Part shown: positions 53,637 to 62,057 of the stretch, in pieces
How the letters are laid out: the number at the start of each line of letters is the position of its first letter
Numbering within the stretch: the first letter of the stretch is position 1
Assembly (NCBI RefSeq): GCF_002904295.1
Contig: NZ_PPHG01000001.1
Coordinates: 1-64,000 of the forward strand
Origin: Amycolatopsis sp. CA-128772
Lineage (GTDB): Bacteria > Actinomycetota > Actinomycetes > Mycobacteriales > Pseudonocardiaceae
Length of the DNA: 64,000 nucleotides
Direction of reading: 5' to 3'
Position numbers and translations under genes: made by a program
Notes under the pieces: generated by a model
Told to the model about the DNA's origin: nothing
Database searches by the model: none
The model's input: the letters and a program-made list of their open reading frames with translations, nothing else

Positions 53637-54446
53637 TCAGAGGGGGTTGAACACGCCCAAGGGGGCCGTGCAGAACGGGCCGCCTACGTACTCCGCCGCC
53701 GGGCCTGTCGGTGCCGGCTTTGCCGCCAGTTGCTCCGCGTACACCTCTGCGTCGTCCAGGGACTTGTAGCCCAGGGCTTCCGCCTCGGCCAGTGAGTAGA
53801 TCCGGCGGGTGTTGTCCGAAACGCCCCAGATCAGGCGGTACCCCGGTGATGGTGCCGAAAGGCACGCCTCGAACAACCTGGCGCCGTCGTCGGGGGAGAG
53901 CCAGGTGGCCAGGCCGCGGGGGCCCAGGGGGAGGGGGGTCTCGAAGCACGAGCCGATGCGGATCACGATCACGTCCATGCCGAAGCGGGAGTGGTACAGG
54001 CTGCCCAGGGCCTCGATCGCCGCCTTGGAGACGCCGTAGTACGTGTCCGGCCTCGGTGAGCTGTCCGCCGGGAGGTCCTCGTCCACCCGGCGGAAGCCGA
54101 CCGCGTGGTTGCTCGAGGCCAGGATCACCCGCCGGATCCCCGCCGCCTGCGCCGCCTCCAGGACCGTCTGCGTGCCGTTGATGTTGACGTCCAGCGTGGC
54201 TTCCCAGGTGTTCTCGCGGCTGTGGCCGCCCAGGTGGATCAGCGCGTCGACGCCCTCGCACGCTTGCGCCATCGCCGCCGGGTCGGTGACCGACGCCGTC
54301 ACGATCTCTTCGGAAGCGTCGGAGGCGGCCGGCTGCGGGGCCAGGTCGAGCAGGCGCAGCACCCGGCCCGGGCGCCGCAGGCGGGGGCGCATCAGGGTGC
54401 CGACGACACCCGCCGACCCGGTGATGAGCACACGCTGGTCCGTCAT
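53637..54446 (-). CDS. udh: Uronate dehydrogenase (NAD-dependent)
   Basis: 269 residues, a short-chain/epimerase-fold protein: nucleotide-binding TGSAGVVGTLM, active-site YYGVSK (Tyr-x3-Lys), and the uronate-dehydrogenase landmark LASSNHAVGF. WLSPDDGARLFEACL and LIWGVSDNTRRIY are typical of Udh. It oxidises glucuronate or galacturonate to the aldarolactone. The gene is 23 nt after the IclR regulator on the same strand and divergent from the rest of the pathway. Ribosome-binding GAGAGGAA. Confidence 0.88.
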   Translation of the reverse strand: MTDQRVLITGSAGVVGTLMRPRLRRPGRVLRLLDLAPQPAASDASEEIVTASVTDPAAMAQACEGVDALIHLGGHSRENTWEATLDVNINGTQTVLEAAQAAGIRRVILASSNHAVGFRRVDEDLPADSSPRPDTYYGVSKAAIEALGSLYHSRFGMDVIVIRIGSCFETPLPLGPRGLATWLSPDDGARLFEACLSAPSPGYRLIWGVSDNTRRIYSLAEAEALGYKSLDDAEVYAEQLAAKPAPTGPAAEYVGGPFCTAPLGVFNPL

Positions 54447-54469
54447 GGGGTTCCTCTCACACTGCAGGG

Positions 54470-55279
54470 TTAACGGATGCCGGCCCGGCGCAGCTGCTGC
54501 CCGAGCTCGGCGGTGGTCTCGGCGAGCAGCTCGCCGACGCGGCGGGCGTCGTCGTCACTCACCTGGGCGATCGGCATCGAGCAGCTGATCGCGTCGGTGC
54601 CCGGGATGCGGTACGGGATCACCGCGGCCACGCACCGGACGCCCAGCGTGCCTTCCTCGATCTCCGCGGCGTACCCGCGTTCGCGCGTCGCGGCGCACTC
54701 GGCGTGCAGGCCTTCGAGCGTCGTGATGGTGTTCGGCGTCAACGCGGTCAGCGACACCGGCATCAGCGCCTCGATCTCGTCGTGCGTCAGCTCGGCCAGC
54801 AGCGCCTTGCCCAGCGCCGTCGCGTGCGCGGGCAGCGTCCGCCCGACGCGGGAGACCAGGTGCGTCGAGCGCTGCGACTCCCGCGTCTCCAGGTAGACGA
54901 CCTCGGTGCCGTTGCGGCGGGCGAAGTGCGCCGTGAAGCCGGTCTTCTCCCGGATGCGCTCCAGGGCTTCGGTGGCGAACGGGACCACGGCGTCGCGATC
55001 CAGGTACGCCGTGCCGCAGATCAGCGCGCGGACGCCGAGGCGGTAGCGGGCGGTGTTGGTGTCCGCCTCCAGCCAGCCGGCTTCCAGCAGCGTCCGCAGC
55101 AGGCCGTGCAGCGACGAGCGGGGGAAGCCGGTGCGCGCGTGCAGATCCGACAGCGACAACCAGACGTCGTTCGCCGCGAACGTCTCGATGAGGTCGACGG
55201 CCCGGCGCGCGGACTTCACGCCCGAGGACTCGGCGGGGGCGCCGTCGGCCGCGGCCGGGTTGTCCACCTTCTGCGGCAT
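54470..55279 (-). CDS. IclR-family regulator of the uronate locus
   Basis: 269 residues. N-terminal winged HTH (SARRAVDLIETFAANDVWLS; LHARTGFPRSSLHGLLRTLL) and a C-terminal IclR effector domain (HLVSRVGRTLPAHATALGKALLAELT in two parts; GTLGVRCVAAVIPYRIP). ATG 55279 follows GGAGG with 7-nt spacing; the longer open frame to 55363 would run into the operators. Divergent from the symporter operon; likely controls both directions in response to an aldarate or keto-acid intermediate. Confidence 0.9.
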   Translation of the reverse strand: MPQKVDNPAAADGAPAESSGVKSARRAVDLIETFAANDVWLSLSDLHARTGFPRSSLHGLLRTLLEAGWLEADTNTARYRLGVRALICGTAYLDRDAVVPFATEALERIREKTGFTAHFARRNGTEVVYLETRESQRSTHLVSRVGRTLPAHATALGKALLAELTHDEIEALMPVSLTALTPNTITTLEGLHAECAATRERGYAAEIEEGTLGVRCVAAVIPYRIPGTDAISCSMPIAQVSDDDARRVGELLAETTAELGQQLRRAGIR

Positions 55280-55332
55280 TTGTGTGCCTCCGTCCGGCCG
55301 TTGACTTGTGACCCCGGCCATATTAGCGTCCC

Positions 55333-55392
55333 GAACAACGTTCTTATGGATGAACATAATCACTATAACAGACTCCGTTCATGGATGTGAAC
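55333..55392. promoter_or_regulatory. Divergent promoter with IclR-type operator repeats
   Basis: Inverted pairs of GTTC/GAAC: GAACAACGTTC (55333-55343), GTTCTTATGGATGAAC (55340-55355) and GTTCATGGATGTGAAC (55377-55392). The last two share ATGGAT and are direct repeats. Between them TATAAC (55364-55369) with TTCTTA 17 nt upstream (55341-55346) is a plausible -10/-35 for the symporter operon, so bound IclR would cover the promoter. Confidence 0.7.
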
Positions 55393-55438
55393 ATCTCGTT
55401 CGAGACCGCATCGCCGTGGACGCGGAAAGGAGCCTGCG

Positions 55439-56944
55439 GTGCACGCACTCGACTGGACGATGGTCTGCGCGTACTTCGCGCTGATGATCGTGATCGGCTG
55501 GTGGTCGCACAAACGGGTCAGCGACGTGAAGGACTTCTTCACGGCCGGCGGCAAGATGCCGTGGTGGCTGGCCGGCATCTCGCACCACATGTCCGGTTAC
55601 AGCGCCGTGCTCTTCGTCGCGTACGCGGGCGTCGCGTACACCAGCGGCGTCACCGTGTACTTCTGGGGCTTCGCCAGCATCGGCATCGGCGTGGGCATCG
55701 GCAGCTGGCTGTTCGCCGCCCGCTGGAACCGGTTGCGCTCGAAGCTCGGCGTCGCTTCGCCGCTGGAGTACCTGGCCAAGCGGTACAACGTGCCGACGCA
55801 GCAGGCCCTCGCGTGGAGCGGCAGCCTGCTGAAGATCTTCGACATCGCGGCCAAGTGGTTCGCCGTCGCGACACTGCTGCACGTCTTCGCCGGGCTGGAC
55901 TACAACCTCGGCATCCTCATCACCGGCGCGGTCACCCTGGTCTACTGCACCATCGGCGGCCTGTGGGCCGACGCGCTCACCGACTTCGGCCAGTTCGTCA
56001 TCCAGGCCATCGCCGCGATCGTGATGATCGTCGTCGTGCTCGGCAAGCTGGGTGGCATCTCCGCGCTGTGGACGATGTGGGACAAGCTGCCCGAAGGCCA
56101 CGTCGACCCGGTGACGTCCAAGTACACCACCATCTTCCTGCTCGTCTACGTGCTGGTGAAGACGCTGGAGTACAACGGAGGCATGTGGAACCTGGCGCAG
56201 CGGTACATGGCCGCGCCGAGCACCCAGGAGGCCAAGCGGGGTGCGCGGCTTTCGTCCGCGCTGTACCTGTTGTGGCCCCTGGTGCTGATGTTCCCGATGT
56301 TCGCCGCGCCGCTGCTCATCCCCGGCGTCAAGGACCCGACGCAGTCCTACGCGATCATGACCACGACGTTCCTGCCGCCGGGCCTGATCGGCCTGGTGCT
56401 GGCCGGCATCTTCTCGCACACGATGGCGATGGTTTCCTCCGACGCCAACGCGATCTCCGCGGTGATCACCCGGGACATGATCCCGGCGATGTTCCGCCGC
56501 ACCCGGCAGTGGACCGACGCCCAGGGCCTCAAGGCGGCCCGGATCACCACCGTGATCTTCGTCGCGCTGACCATGCTGGTGGCCACCCAGGCGCAGAACC
56601 TCGGCGGCGTGCTGCAGATCGTGGTCAACTGGGTCGCCGCGCTGATGGGGCCGATCTCGATCCCGCTGCTGCTGGGCATGCTGCCGTGGTTCCGCAAGTG
56701 CGGCCCGCGCGCCGCGCTGATCTCCTGGGCGGGCGGCCTGCTCGACTACGCGCTGGTGTACTACGTGTTCAAGGCGAACCAGACCGTGCTGGTCGCGACG
56801 CCGATCCTGGTTTCGCTCGCCCTGTACATCGGTCTCGGGCTGCTCGCCCCCGAGCGCAGCGCGGCCGCCGATGAGATCGTCGACACCGTGAACGCCGACG
56901 ACGACGTCGACCGCAAGCAGGAAGGCACGACCGTGCCCGCCTGA
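55439..56944 (+). CDS. Sodium:solute symporter (SSS family)
   Basis: 501 residues and about 13 transmembrane helices. SSS signatures: DVKDFFTAGGKMPWWLAGIS, SGYSAVLFVAYAGVAYTSG, FFGAASIG-like core (WGFASIGIGVGIGSWLF), GGLWADALTDFGQFVIQ and SHTMAMVSSDANAISAVITRDM. It is the first gene of the uronate operon, so the substrate is probably a uronate or aldarate. GTG start after AAAGGAG. Acidic C-terminal tail. Confidence 0.9.
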   Translation: MHALDWTMVCAYFALMIVIGWWSHKRVSDVKDFFTAGGKMPWWLAGISHHMSGYSAVLFVAYAGVAYTSGVTVYFWGFASIGIGVGIGSWLFAARWNRLRSKLGVASPLEYLAKRYNVPTQQALAWSGSLLKIFDIAAKWFAVATLLHVFAGLDYNLGILITGAVTLVYCTIGGLWADALTDFGQFVIQAIAAIVMIVVVLGKLGGISALWTMWDKLPEGHVDPVTSKYTTIFLLVYVLVKTLEYNGGMWNLAQRYMAAPSTQEAKRGARLSSALYLLWPLVLMFPMFAAPLLIPGVKDPTQSYAIMTTTFLPPGLIGLVLAGIFSHTMAMVSSDANAISAVITRDMIPAMFRRTRQWTDAQGLKAARITTVIFVALTMLVATQAQNLGGVLQIVVNWVAALMGPISIPLLLGMLPWFRKCGPRAALISWAGGLLDYALVYYVFKANQTVLVATPILVSLALYIGLGLLAPERSAAADEIVDTVNADDDVDRKQEGTTVPA

Positions 56945-56994
56945 CACCGGCCACACCCGGCCGCAACCGAAGAAGGACGAGAGAGCGGAAACTG

Positions 56995-57930
56995 ATGGCA
57001 CAGAACGAGATCGAGCTGGACGGCCTGCTGGCGTTCCCCCTCACCCCGTTCACCGAGGACCTCGAGGTCAACCTCGACGCGCTCGCGGAGAACGTGGAGA
57101 GCCACATCGCGGCGGGCGCCGGTGCGCTGTTCGTCGCGTGCGGCACCGGCGAGTTCAGCTCGCTCTCGCCCGCCGAGCACGCCTCGGTGCTCGCCCGGTC
57201 CCGTGAGGTGGCCGCCGGCCGCGTCCCGGTCTGGGTGGGCGCCGGGGGCGGCGCGGCGTCGGCGCGGGCCGGCATCGCGGCGGCCCAGGCCGGGGGTGCC
57301 GACGGCGTCCTGCTGCTGCCGCCGTACCTGGTGTCCGGGCCGCAGGCGGGGCTGGTCGACTTCGTCCGCTACGCGGTCGGCGACTCGTCGGTGCCGGTCA
57401 TCGTCTACCACCGCGGCACCGGCGTGTTCGGTGCGCCGGCCGCGGCGTCGCTGCTCGACATCCCGTCGGTCGTGGGTCTCAAGGACGGCTACGGCGACGT
57501 CGAGGTGATGACCCGGATCGTCACCACGATCCGGGCGCTGGACACCGAGCGGTCGCGGAACTTCCTGTTCTTCAACGGGTTGCCGACCGCGGAGGTCTCG
57601 GCCAAGGCGTACGCCGCGATCGGCGTCGCCCGGTACTCCTCGGCGGTGCACTGCTTCGCGCCGGAGATCGCGCACCGCTTCCACCGCGCGCTCGGCGAAG
57701 GCGACACGCGCGTGATGGACGCGCTGCTGACCGGGTTCTACCTGCCGCTGGTGGCGCTGCGCGACGAGACGCCCGGCTTCGCCGTCTCGCTGGTGAAGGC
57801 CGCCGCCCGGCTGCGCGGGGACAAGGTCGGCCCGGTCCGGCCGCCGCTGGTCGAGCCGACGCCGGAGCAGATCCACCGGCTGGAGAAGGTCGTGGAGGAC
57901 GGCTTCGTCACGCTGAAGGGGCTCGGCTGA
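56995..57930 (+). CDS. kdgD: 5-dehydro-4-deoxyglucarate dehydratase
   Basis: 311 residues of the DapA/N-acetylneuraminate lyase superfamily: FPLTPFTEDLEVNLDAL, GTGEFSSLSPAEH, and the Schiff-base Lys K163 in VVGLKDGYGD. GLKDGYGD and FNGLPTAE fit the decarboxylating 5-keto-4-deoxyglucarate dehydratase subgroup, which gives 2-oxoglutarate semialdehyde, CO2 and water. Overlaps the glucarate dehydratase start by 1 nt. Confidence 0.9.
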   Translation: MAQNEIELDGLLAFPLTPFTEDLEVNLDALAENVESHIAAGAGALFVACGTGEFSSLSPAEHASVLARSREVAAGRVPVWVGAGGGAASARAGIAAAQAGGADGVLLLPPYLVSGPQAGLVDFVRYAVGDSSVPVIVYHRGTGVFGAPAAASLLDIPSVVGLKDGYGDVEVMTRIVTTIRALDTERSRNFLFFNGLPTAEVSAKAYAAIGVARYSSAVHCFAPEIAHRFHRALGEGDTRVMDALLTGFYLPLVALRDETPGFAVSLVKAAARLRGDKVGPVRPPLVEPTPEQIHRLEKVVEDGFVTLKGLG

Positions 57931-59186
57931 TGAAGATCCTCGACGTGGTGCTGACCCCGGTCGCGTTCGCGGACCCGCCGCTGCTCAACGTCATGGGGGT
58001 GCACGAGCCGTTCGCGCTGCGCAGCGTCGTGCAGGTCAGGTGCGAGGACGGCGTCGTCGGGCTCGGGGAGTCCTACGGCGACTCGGCGTTCCTCGGCGAG
58101 GTGCGGAAAGTCCTGCCGCAGCTGCGCGGCCACGACGTGTTCGACCTGCCCGGCCTGCAGCGGCTGGTGGCGCAGGCGCTGTCGGACACGGTGCTGACCG
58201 ACGCGCACGGGCTGATCGGCGGGTTCTCCATCCGCAAGACCGTGGCCAGCGTGTATTCGCTGTTCGAGGTCGCCTGCCTGGACGCGCAGGGGCACTACCT
58301 GGGCCGTCCGGTCACCGACCTGCTCGGCGGGAAGGCGCGCGACGCCGTCGAGTTCTCCGCTTACCTGTTCTACAAGTACGGCAAGCACATCGACGGCCGC
58401 GAGGACACCTGGGGCGAGATCACCACGCCGGAAACCCTGGTGGGTTCGGCGAAGCGGATGATCGACGAGTACGGCTTCCGCTCGATCAAGCTCAAGGGCG
58501 GCGTCTACGAGCCCGCCCAGGAGGTCGACGGCGTCCGCGCGCTGGCCGAGGCGTTTCCCGGGCACCCGCTGCGGATCGACCCGAACGGCGCCTGGACGGT
58601 GGAAACGGGCATCCGGGTGGCCCGCGAGCTCGACGGCGTCCTGGAGTACCTCGAGGACCCGACACCGGGCATCGAAGGCATGGCGAAGGTCGCCGCCGAG
58701 GCGTCGATGCCGCTGGCCACCAACATGTGCGTGGTCAACTTCGGCGACGTCGAGCCGGGCTTCCGGGCGCGGGCGATCGGCGTGCTGCTGTCGGACCACC
58801 ACTTCTGGGGTGGCCTGCGCGCCACGCAGGCGTTGTCGGTGACGTGCGAGAGCTTCGGCGTCGGCCTGTCGATGCACTCCAACAGCCACCTCGGGATCAG
58901 CCTGGCCGCGATGGTGCAGGTCGCCGCGGCCACGCCGCACCTGACCTACGCCTGCGACACGCACTGGCCGTGGAAGGTCGAGGACGTCATCGAACCGGGC
59001 GTGCTGGAGTTCTGCGAGGGTGCCGTCGCGGTGCCCACGACGCCGGGGCTCGGGATCACCCTCGACGAGGACGCGCTGGCCCGGCTGCACGAGAACTACG
59101 TCCGATGTGGACTGACCAAACGGGACGACGGGACCTACATGCGGAAGTACGTGCCCGGGTTCGAAGCGAACACGGCGAGGTGGTGA
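57930..59186 (+). CDS. gudD: Glucarate dehydratase-like enolase-superfamily enzyme
   Basis: 418 residues. Enolase-superfamily acid-sugar dehydratase: K187-x-K189 (SIKLKGG), metal-binding D217 with N219 (RIDPNGAW), EYLEDP, ATNMC, and a general base H316 in MHSNSHLG. The pattern MGVHEPFALRSVVQV and WPWKVEDVIEPGVLEF match glucarate dehydratases. Converts glucarate (or galactarate after lactone opening) to 5-keto-4-deoxyglucarate, the KdgD substrate. ATG overlaps kdgD. Confidence 0.9.
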   Translation: MKILDVVLTPVAFADPPLLNVMGVHEPFALRSVVQVRCEDGVVGLGESYGDSAFLGEVRKVLPQLRGHDVFDLPGLQRLVAQALSDTVLTDAHGLIGGFSIRKTVASVYSLFEVACLDAQGHYLGRPVTDLLGGKARDAVEFSAYLFYKYGKHIDGREDTWGEITTPETLVGSAKRMIDEYGFRSIKLKGGVYEPAQEVDGVRALAEAFPGHPLRIDPNGAWTVETGIRVARELDGVLEYLEDPTPGIEGMAKVAAEASMPLATNMCVVNFGDVEPGFRARAIGVLLSDHHFWGGLRATQALSVTCESFGVGLSMHSNSHLGISLAAMVQVAAATPHLTYACDTHWPWKVEDVIEPGVLEFCEGAVAVPTTPGLGITLDEDALARLHENYVRCGLTKRDDGTYMRKYVPGFEANTARW

Positions 59187-59190
59187 GCCG

Positions 59191-60318
59191 GTGAAGGTGA
59201 CGGGATACGCCTACCCCTGGGACGTCCTGGAATCCGGGTTCGTCCCGCGGGTTCAGGCGCTCGGCGTCGATGAGGTGGCCGTGGCGCTGTCCTACCACAG
59301 CGCCCGCGCGGCGACGCCGTGGTCGCCGTCGACGACCGCCGTGGTCGCGCGGCACGCGGCCTTCTACCGCCCGGTGTCCGACGGCTGGGGCGCACTGCGT
59401 CCGTCCACACCGGACTGGATGGCCTCGGAGGATCCCGGCGGTGACGCCGTCCGCCTGCTCACCGAGGCCGGGGTCCCGGCCGCCGCCTGGATCGTGCTGA
59501 CCCACAACTCCCAGCTCGGCTACGAGCACCCGGACGTCGTGGTGCGCAACTGCTTCGGCGAGAGCTATCCGTGGGCGCTGTGCCCGTCGCGGCCCGAGGT
59601 GCGCGAGTACGCCGCTGCCGTGGTGGCGAACTCCGTGGCCGGGCTCGAGCTGTCGTCGGTGATCCTCGAAGCCTGCGGCCCGCTCGGCGCGGTGCACCAG
59701 CACCAGCACGAGAAGACCGACGGCGTGTGGGCGCCCGCGGTGGCCCGGCTGCTGTCGATCTGCTGCTGCGACGCCTGCGCCGGTTCCTGGGACATCGACG
59801 TGGACACCGTGCGGGCCCAGCTCGTCGAGGAGGTCCGCCGGCTGATCGCCACCGGCGACCTCGGCGTTTCCGCGGACCGGCTGCCGCCGGAGCTGACGCA
59901 GATGCTGCTGCGGGTCCGGCAGCAGGCGACCGACGAGCTGCGGGCCGCGGTGCTGGCGACGCTGCCTTCCGGGGTGCGGGTCGTGCTGCACGGCGCGCTC
60001 GACCCGTGGGTCACCGGCGCGCTGCCCGGGCTGACGCCGTCCGCGTCCGACGACGTCGACGCGGTCGTATTGTTCGGGTGGGCCCCCGCCACGGGAGCCG
60101 AAGCCGTCGCGGCGGCCCGGGAGGCCCTGCCCGAGCGGGTCGCGATCGGCAGCTACATCACCGCGGTGGCCGCCGCACCGGTGCCGGACATCGCGGCGTA
60201 CGTCGGCGAGCTCGCCAAGGCGGGGGCCGCCGAGCTGCACCTGTACCACCTCGGTCTGGCCGGTCCGGGTCGCTGGGGCGACCTGGGCACGGCCACCGCC
60301 GCCGCCCACGAAAACTGA
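59191..60318 (+). CDS. Uncharacterised protein in uronate operon (TIM-barrel-like)
   Basis: 375 residues, no signal peptide or membrane segment. Repeating strand-helix blocks (GVDEVAVALSYHSA; VPAAAWIVLTHNSQLG; LSSVILEACGPLGAVH; GVRVVLHGAL; AELHLYHLGLAG) suggest a TIM barrel. The segment NCFGESYPWALCPSRPEVREY followed by a Cys cluster C191-C192-C193-x2-C196 (ICCCDAC) resembles uncharacterised glycosidase-like proteins with a small metal-binding Cys knot. The run HQHQHEK could bind metal. It starts 4 nt after gudD and ends 15 nt before the aldehyde dehydrogenase gene, so it is part of the pathway. Lactonase, hydrolase or isomerase roles are possible; none can be assigned. Confidence 0.85.
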   Translation: MKVTGYAYPWDVLESGFVPRVQALGVDEVAVALSYHSARAATPWSPSTTAVVARHAAFYRPVSDGWGALRPSTPDWMASEDPGGDAVRLLTEAGVPAAAWIVLTHNSQLGYEHPDVVVRNCFGESYPWALCPSRPEVREYAAAVVANSVAGLELSSVILEACGPLGAVHQHQHEKTDGVWAPAVARLLSICCCDACAGSWDIDVDTVRAQLVEEVRRLIATGDLGVSADRLPPELTQMLLRVRQQATDELRAAVLATLPSGVRVVLHGALDPWVTGALPGLTPSASDDVDAVVLFGWAPATGAEAVAAAREALPERVAIGSYITAVAAAPVPDIAAYVGELAKAGAAELHLYHLGLAGPGRWGDLGTATAAAHEN

Positions 60319-60333
60319 GGAGCTGTTCCACCG

Positions 60334-61788
60334 ATGAGCCAGGCCACTGACGCCGCCACGCTCGAGAAGATCCTGGCGGGGGCCGCCGCGGCCGCCCGTC
60401 CCGCCGCCGGGGCGACCCCGGCCGGCCGCGCCCGCTGGCTGACCGCGGCCGCCGACGCCCTCGACGCCGCCGCGGGTGAACTGGTCCCGCTGGCGCACGC
60501 CGAGACGCACCTGCCCGGGTCGCCGCGGCTGGCGGGGGAGCTGAAGCGCACGACGTTCCAGCTGCGCCTCTTCGCCGAGGTCCTCGCCGACGGCGAGTAC
60601 CTCGGCGCCACGGTCGACCACGCCGACCCGGACTGGCCGATGGGCCCGCGCCCGGACATCCGCCGGGTGAAGACCGCGATCGGCCCGGTGCTGGTGTTCG
60701 CGGCGAGCAACTTCCCGTTCGCGTTCAGCGTCGCCGGCGGCGACACGGCGTCCGCGCTGGCGGCGGGCTGCCCGGTGGTCCTCAAGGCCCACCCGGGGCA
60801 CCCGGAGCTGTCCGCGCTGACCGGCCGGATCGTCCGCGAAGCCCTGATCGGCGCGGGCGCACCCGACGGCATCTTCGACGTCATCTTCGGCCAGGAGGAA
60901 GGCGTCACGGCCCTGAAGGACCCGCGGATCGCGGCGGCGTCGTTCACCGGCTCGATCCCGGGCGGGCGGGCGCTGTTCGACATCGCGAACGCCCGGCCGC
61001 GGCCGATCCCGTTCTACGGCGAGCTCGGCAGCGTCAACCCGGTCGTGGTGACCGAGGCCGCGATCGCCGCGCGCGGGGAAGCCGTGGCCAAGGGCTACGC
61101 GGGGTCGTTCACCCTCGGCGCGGGGCAGTTCTGCACCAAGCCGGGCCTGCTGTTCCTGCCGGAGGACCACGGCCTGACCGACACGTTGCGCGCGGCCCTG
61201 GACGGCGCCCCGGCGCAGCCGATGCTCAACGACCGGATCGCTTCCGGGTTCTCGTCGCAGCTGTCCGCGCTGCGGGAGGTCCCGGGTGTCGAGGTCGTGT
61301 CTTCGTCGGATTCTTCTTCACCCGCGTTCACCCCGACGCTGCTGGCCACGACGGCCAAGCAGTTCCTCGAGGGCGGCGACACCGTGCACGAGGAGTGCTT
61401 CGGACCGGCGTCGCTGATCGTCACCTACGCCGACCAGGCCGAGCTGCAGCGCCTGCTGGAGGCGATCGAACCGGGGCTCACCGCCACGATCCACGGCGAG
61501 GAGTCCGATGCGGACTGGCTCCGGCCGCTGCTGCCCTCCCTGGCCCGCATCGCCGGCCGGCTGCTGTGGAACGACTGGCCCACCGGCGTGACGGTGAGCT
61601 GGGCCCAGAACCACGGCGGCCCCTACCCGGCAACAACGGCCCCGACGACCACTTCGGTCGGCACGGCGGCCATCGAGCGGTTCCTGCGCCCGATCGCCTG
61701 GCAGGGCTTCCCGGACGCGCTGCTCCCCGAACCCCTGCAGGAGGCGAACCCTTGGAAGCTGCCCCGCCGCACCGACGGCTCCCGCTGA
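60334..61788 (+). CDS. 2-oxoglutarate semialdehyde dehydrogenase-type ALDH
   Basis: 484 residues. NADP-dependent aldehyde dehydrogenase: VFAASNFPFAFSVAGGDTAS, catalytic E230 (YGELGSVNP), nucleophile C267 (GAGQFCTKPG), and HEECFGPASLIV. The N-terminal and active-site patterns match type III ketoglutaric-semialdehyde dehydrogenases, which complete uronate oxidation by forming 2-oxoglutarate. Last gene of the operon; a hairpin follows at 61948-61982. Confidence 0.9.
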   Translation: MSQATDAATLEKILAGAAAAARPAAGATPAGRARWLTAAADALDAAAGELVPLAHAETHLPGSPRLAGELKRTTFQLRLFAEVLADGEYLGATVDHADPDWPMGPRPDIRRVKTAIGPVLVFAASNFPFAFSVAGGDTASALAAGCPVVLKAHPGHPELSALTGRIVREALIGAGAPDGIFDVIFGQEEGVTALKDPRIAAASFTGSIPGGRALFDIANARPRPIPFYGELGSVNPVVVTEAAIAARGEAVAKGYAGSFTLGAGQFCTKPGLLFLPEDHGLTDTLRAALDGAPAQPMLNDRIASGFSSQLSALREVPGVEVVSSSDSSSPAFTPTLLATTAKQFLEGGDTVHEECFGPASLIVTYADQAELQRLLEAIEPGLTATIHGEESDADWLRPLLPSLARIAGRLLWNDWPTGVTVSWAQNHGGPYPATTAPTTTSVGTAAIERFLRPIAWQGFPDALLPEPLQEANPWKLPRRTDGSR

Positions 61789-61884
61789 CCGGCTGACCCG
61801 CCGGGGCGCCCCCCGGTTCCTACTCTACCGTCCGGCACCGACAGTTTCCGGCGCCGAGCCCGCTGAACCGGCGCCAATGGCCCG

Positions 61885-61904
61885 GCACTTTCACGTGAAA
61901 ATGC
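61885..61904. promoter_or_regulatory. 20-bp near-perfect palindrome before the PL8 lyase gene
   Basis: GCACTTTCACGTGAAAATGC has nine of ten base pairs symmetrical around TTTCACGTGAAA. It lies 97 nt after the aldehyde dehydrogenase stop and 154 nt before the lyase start. A short, AT-richer palindrome here fits an operator, perhaps of a LacI or GntR regulator outside the window. Confidence 0.5.
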
Positions 61905-61947
61905 CGCGGTCGCCGACCCATCGAAAACCGGCGCTTCCGAGCGCCCC

Positions 61948-61982
61948 CCGGCCCGGTGCCTTCCCGCAAGGCGCCGGGCCGG
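61948..61982 (+). terminator. Hairpin terminator of the uronate operon
   Basis: CCGGCCCGGTGCCTT (61948-61962) pairs with AAGGCGCCGGGCCGG (61968-61982), one G:T pair, loop CCCGC. No T run. It separates the operon from the PL8 lyase gene. Confidence 0.75.
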
Positions 61983-62057
61983 GACCCCCTACGCCGCCGC
62001 ACAACTGAATCCCCTTTCCCGCAAGCCAAGGATGTCTTGATCCTGGGAGGCATAGTC

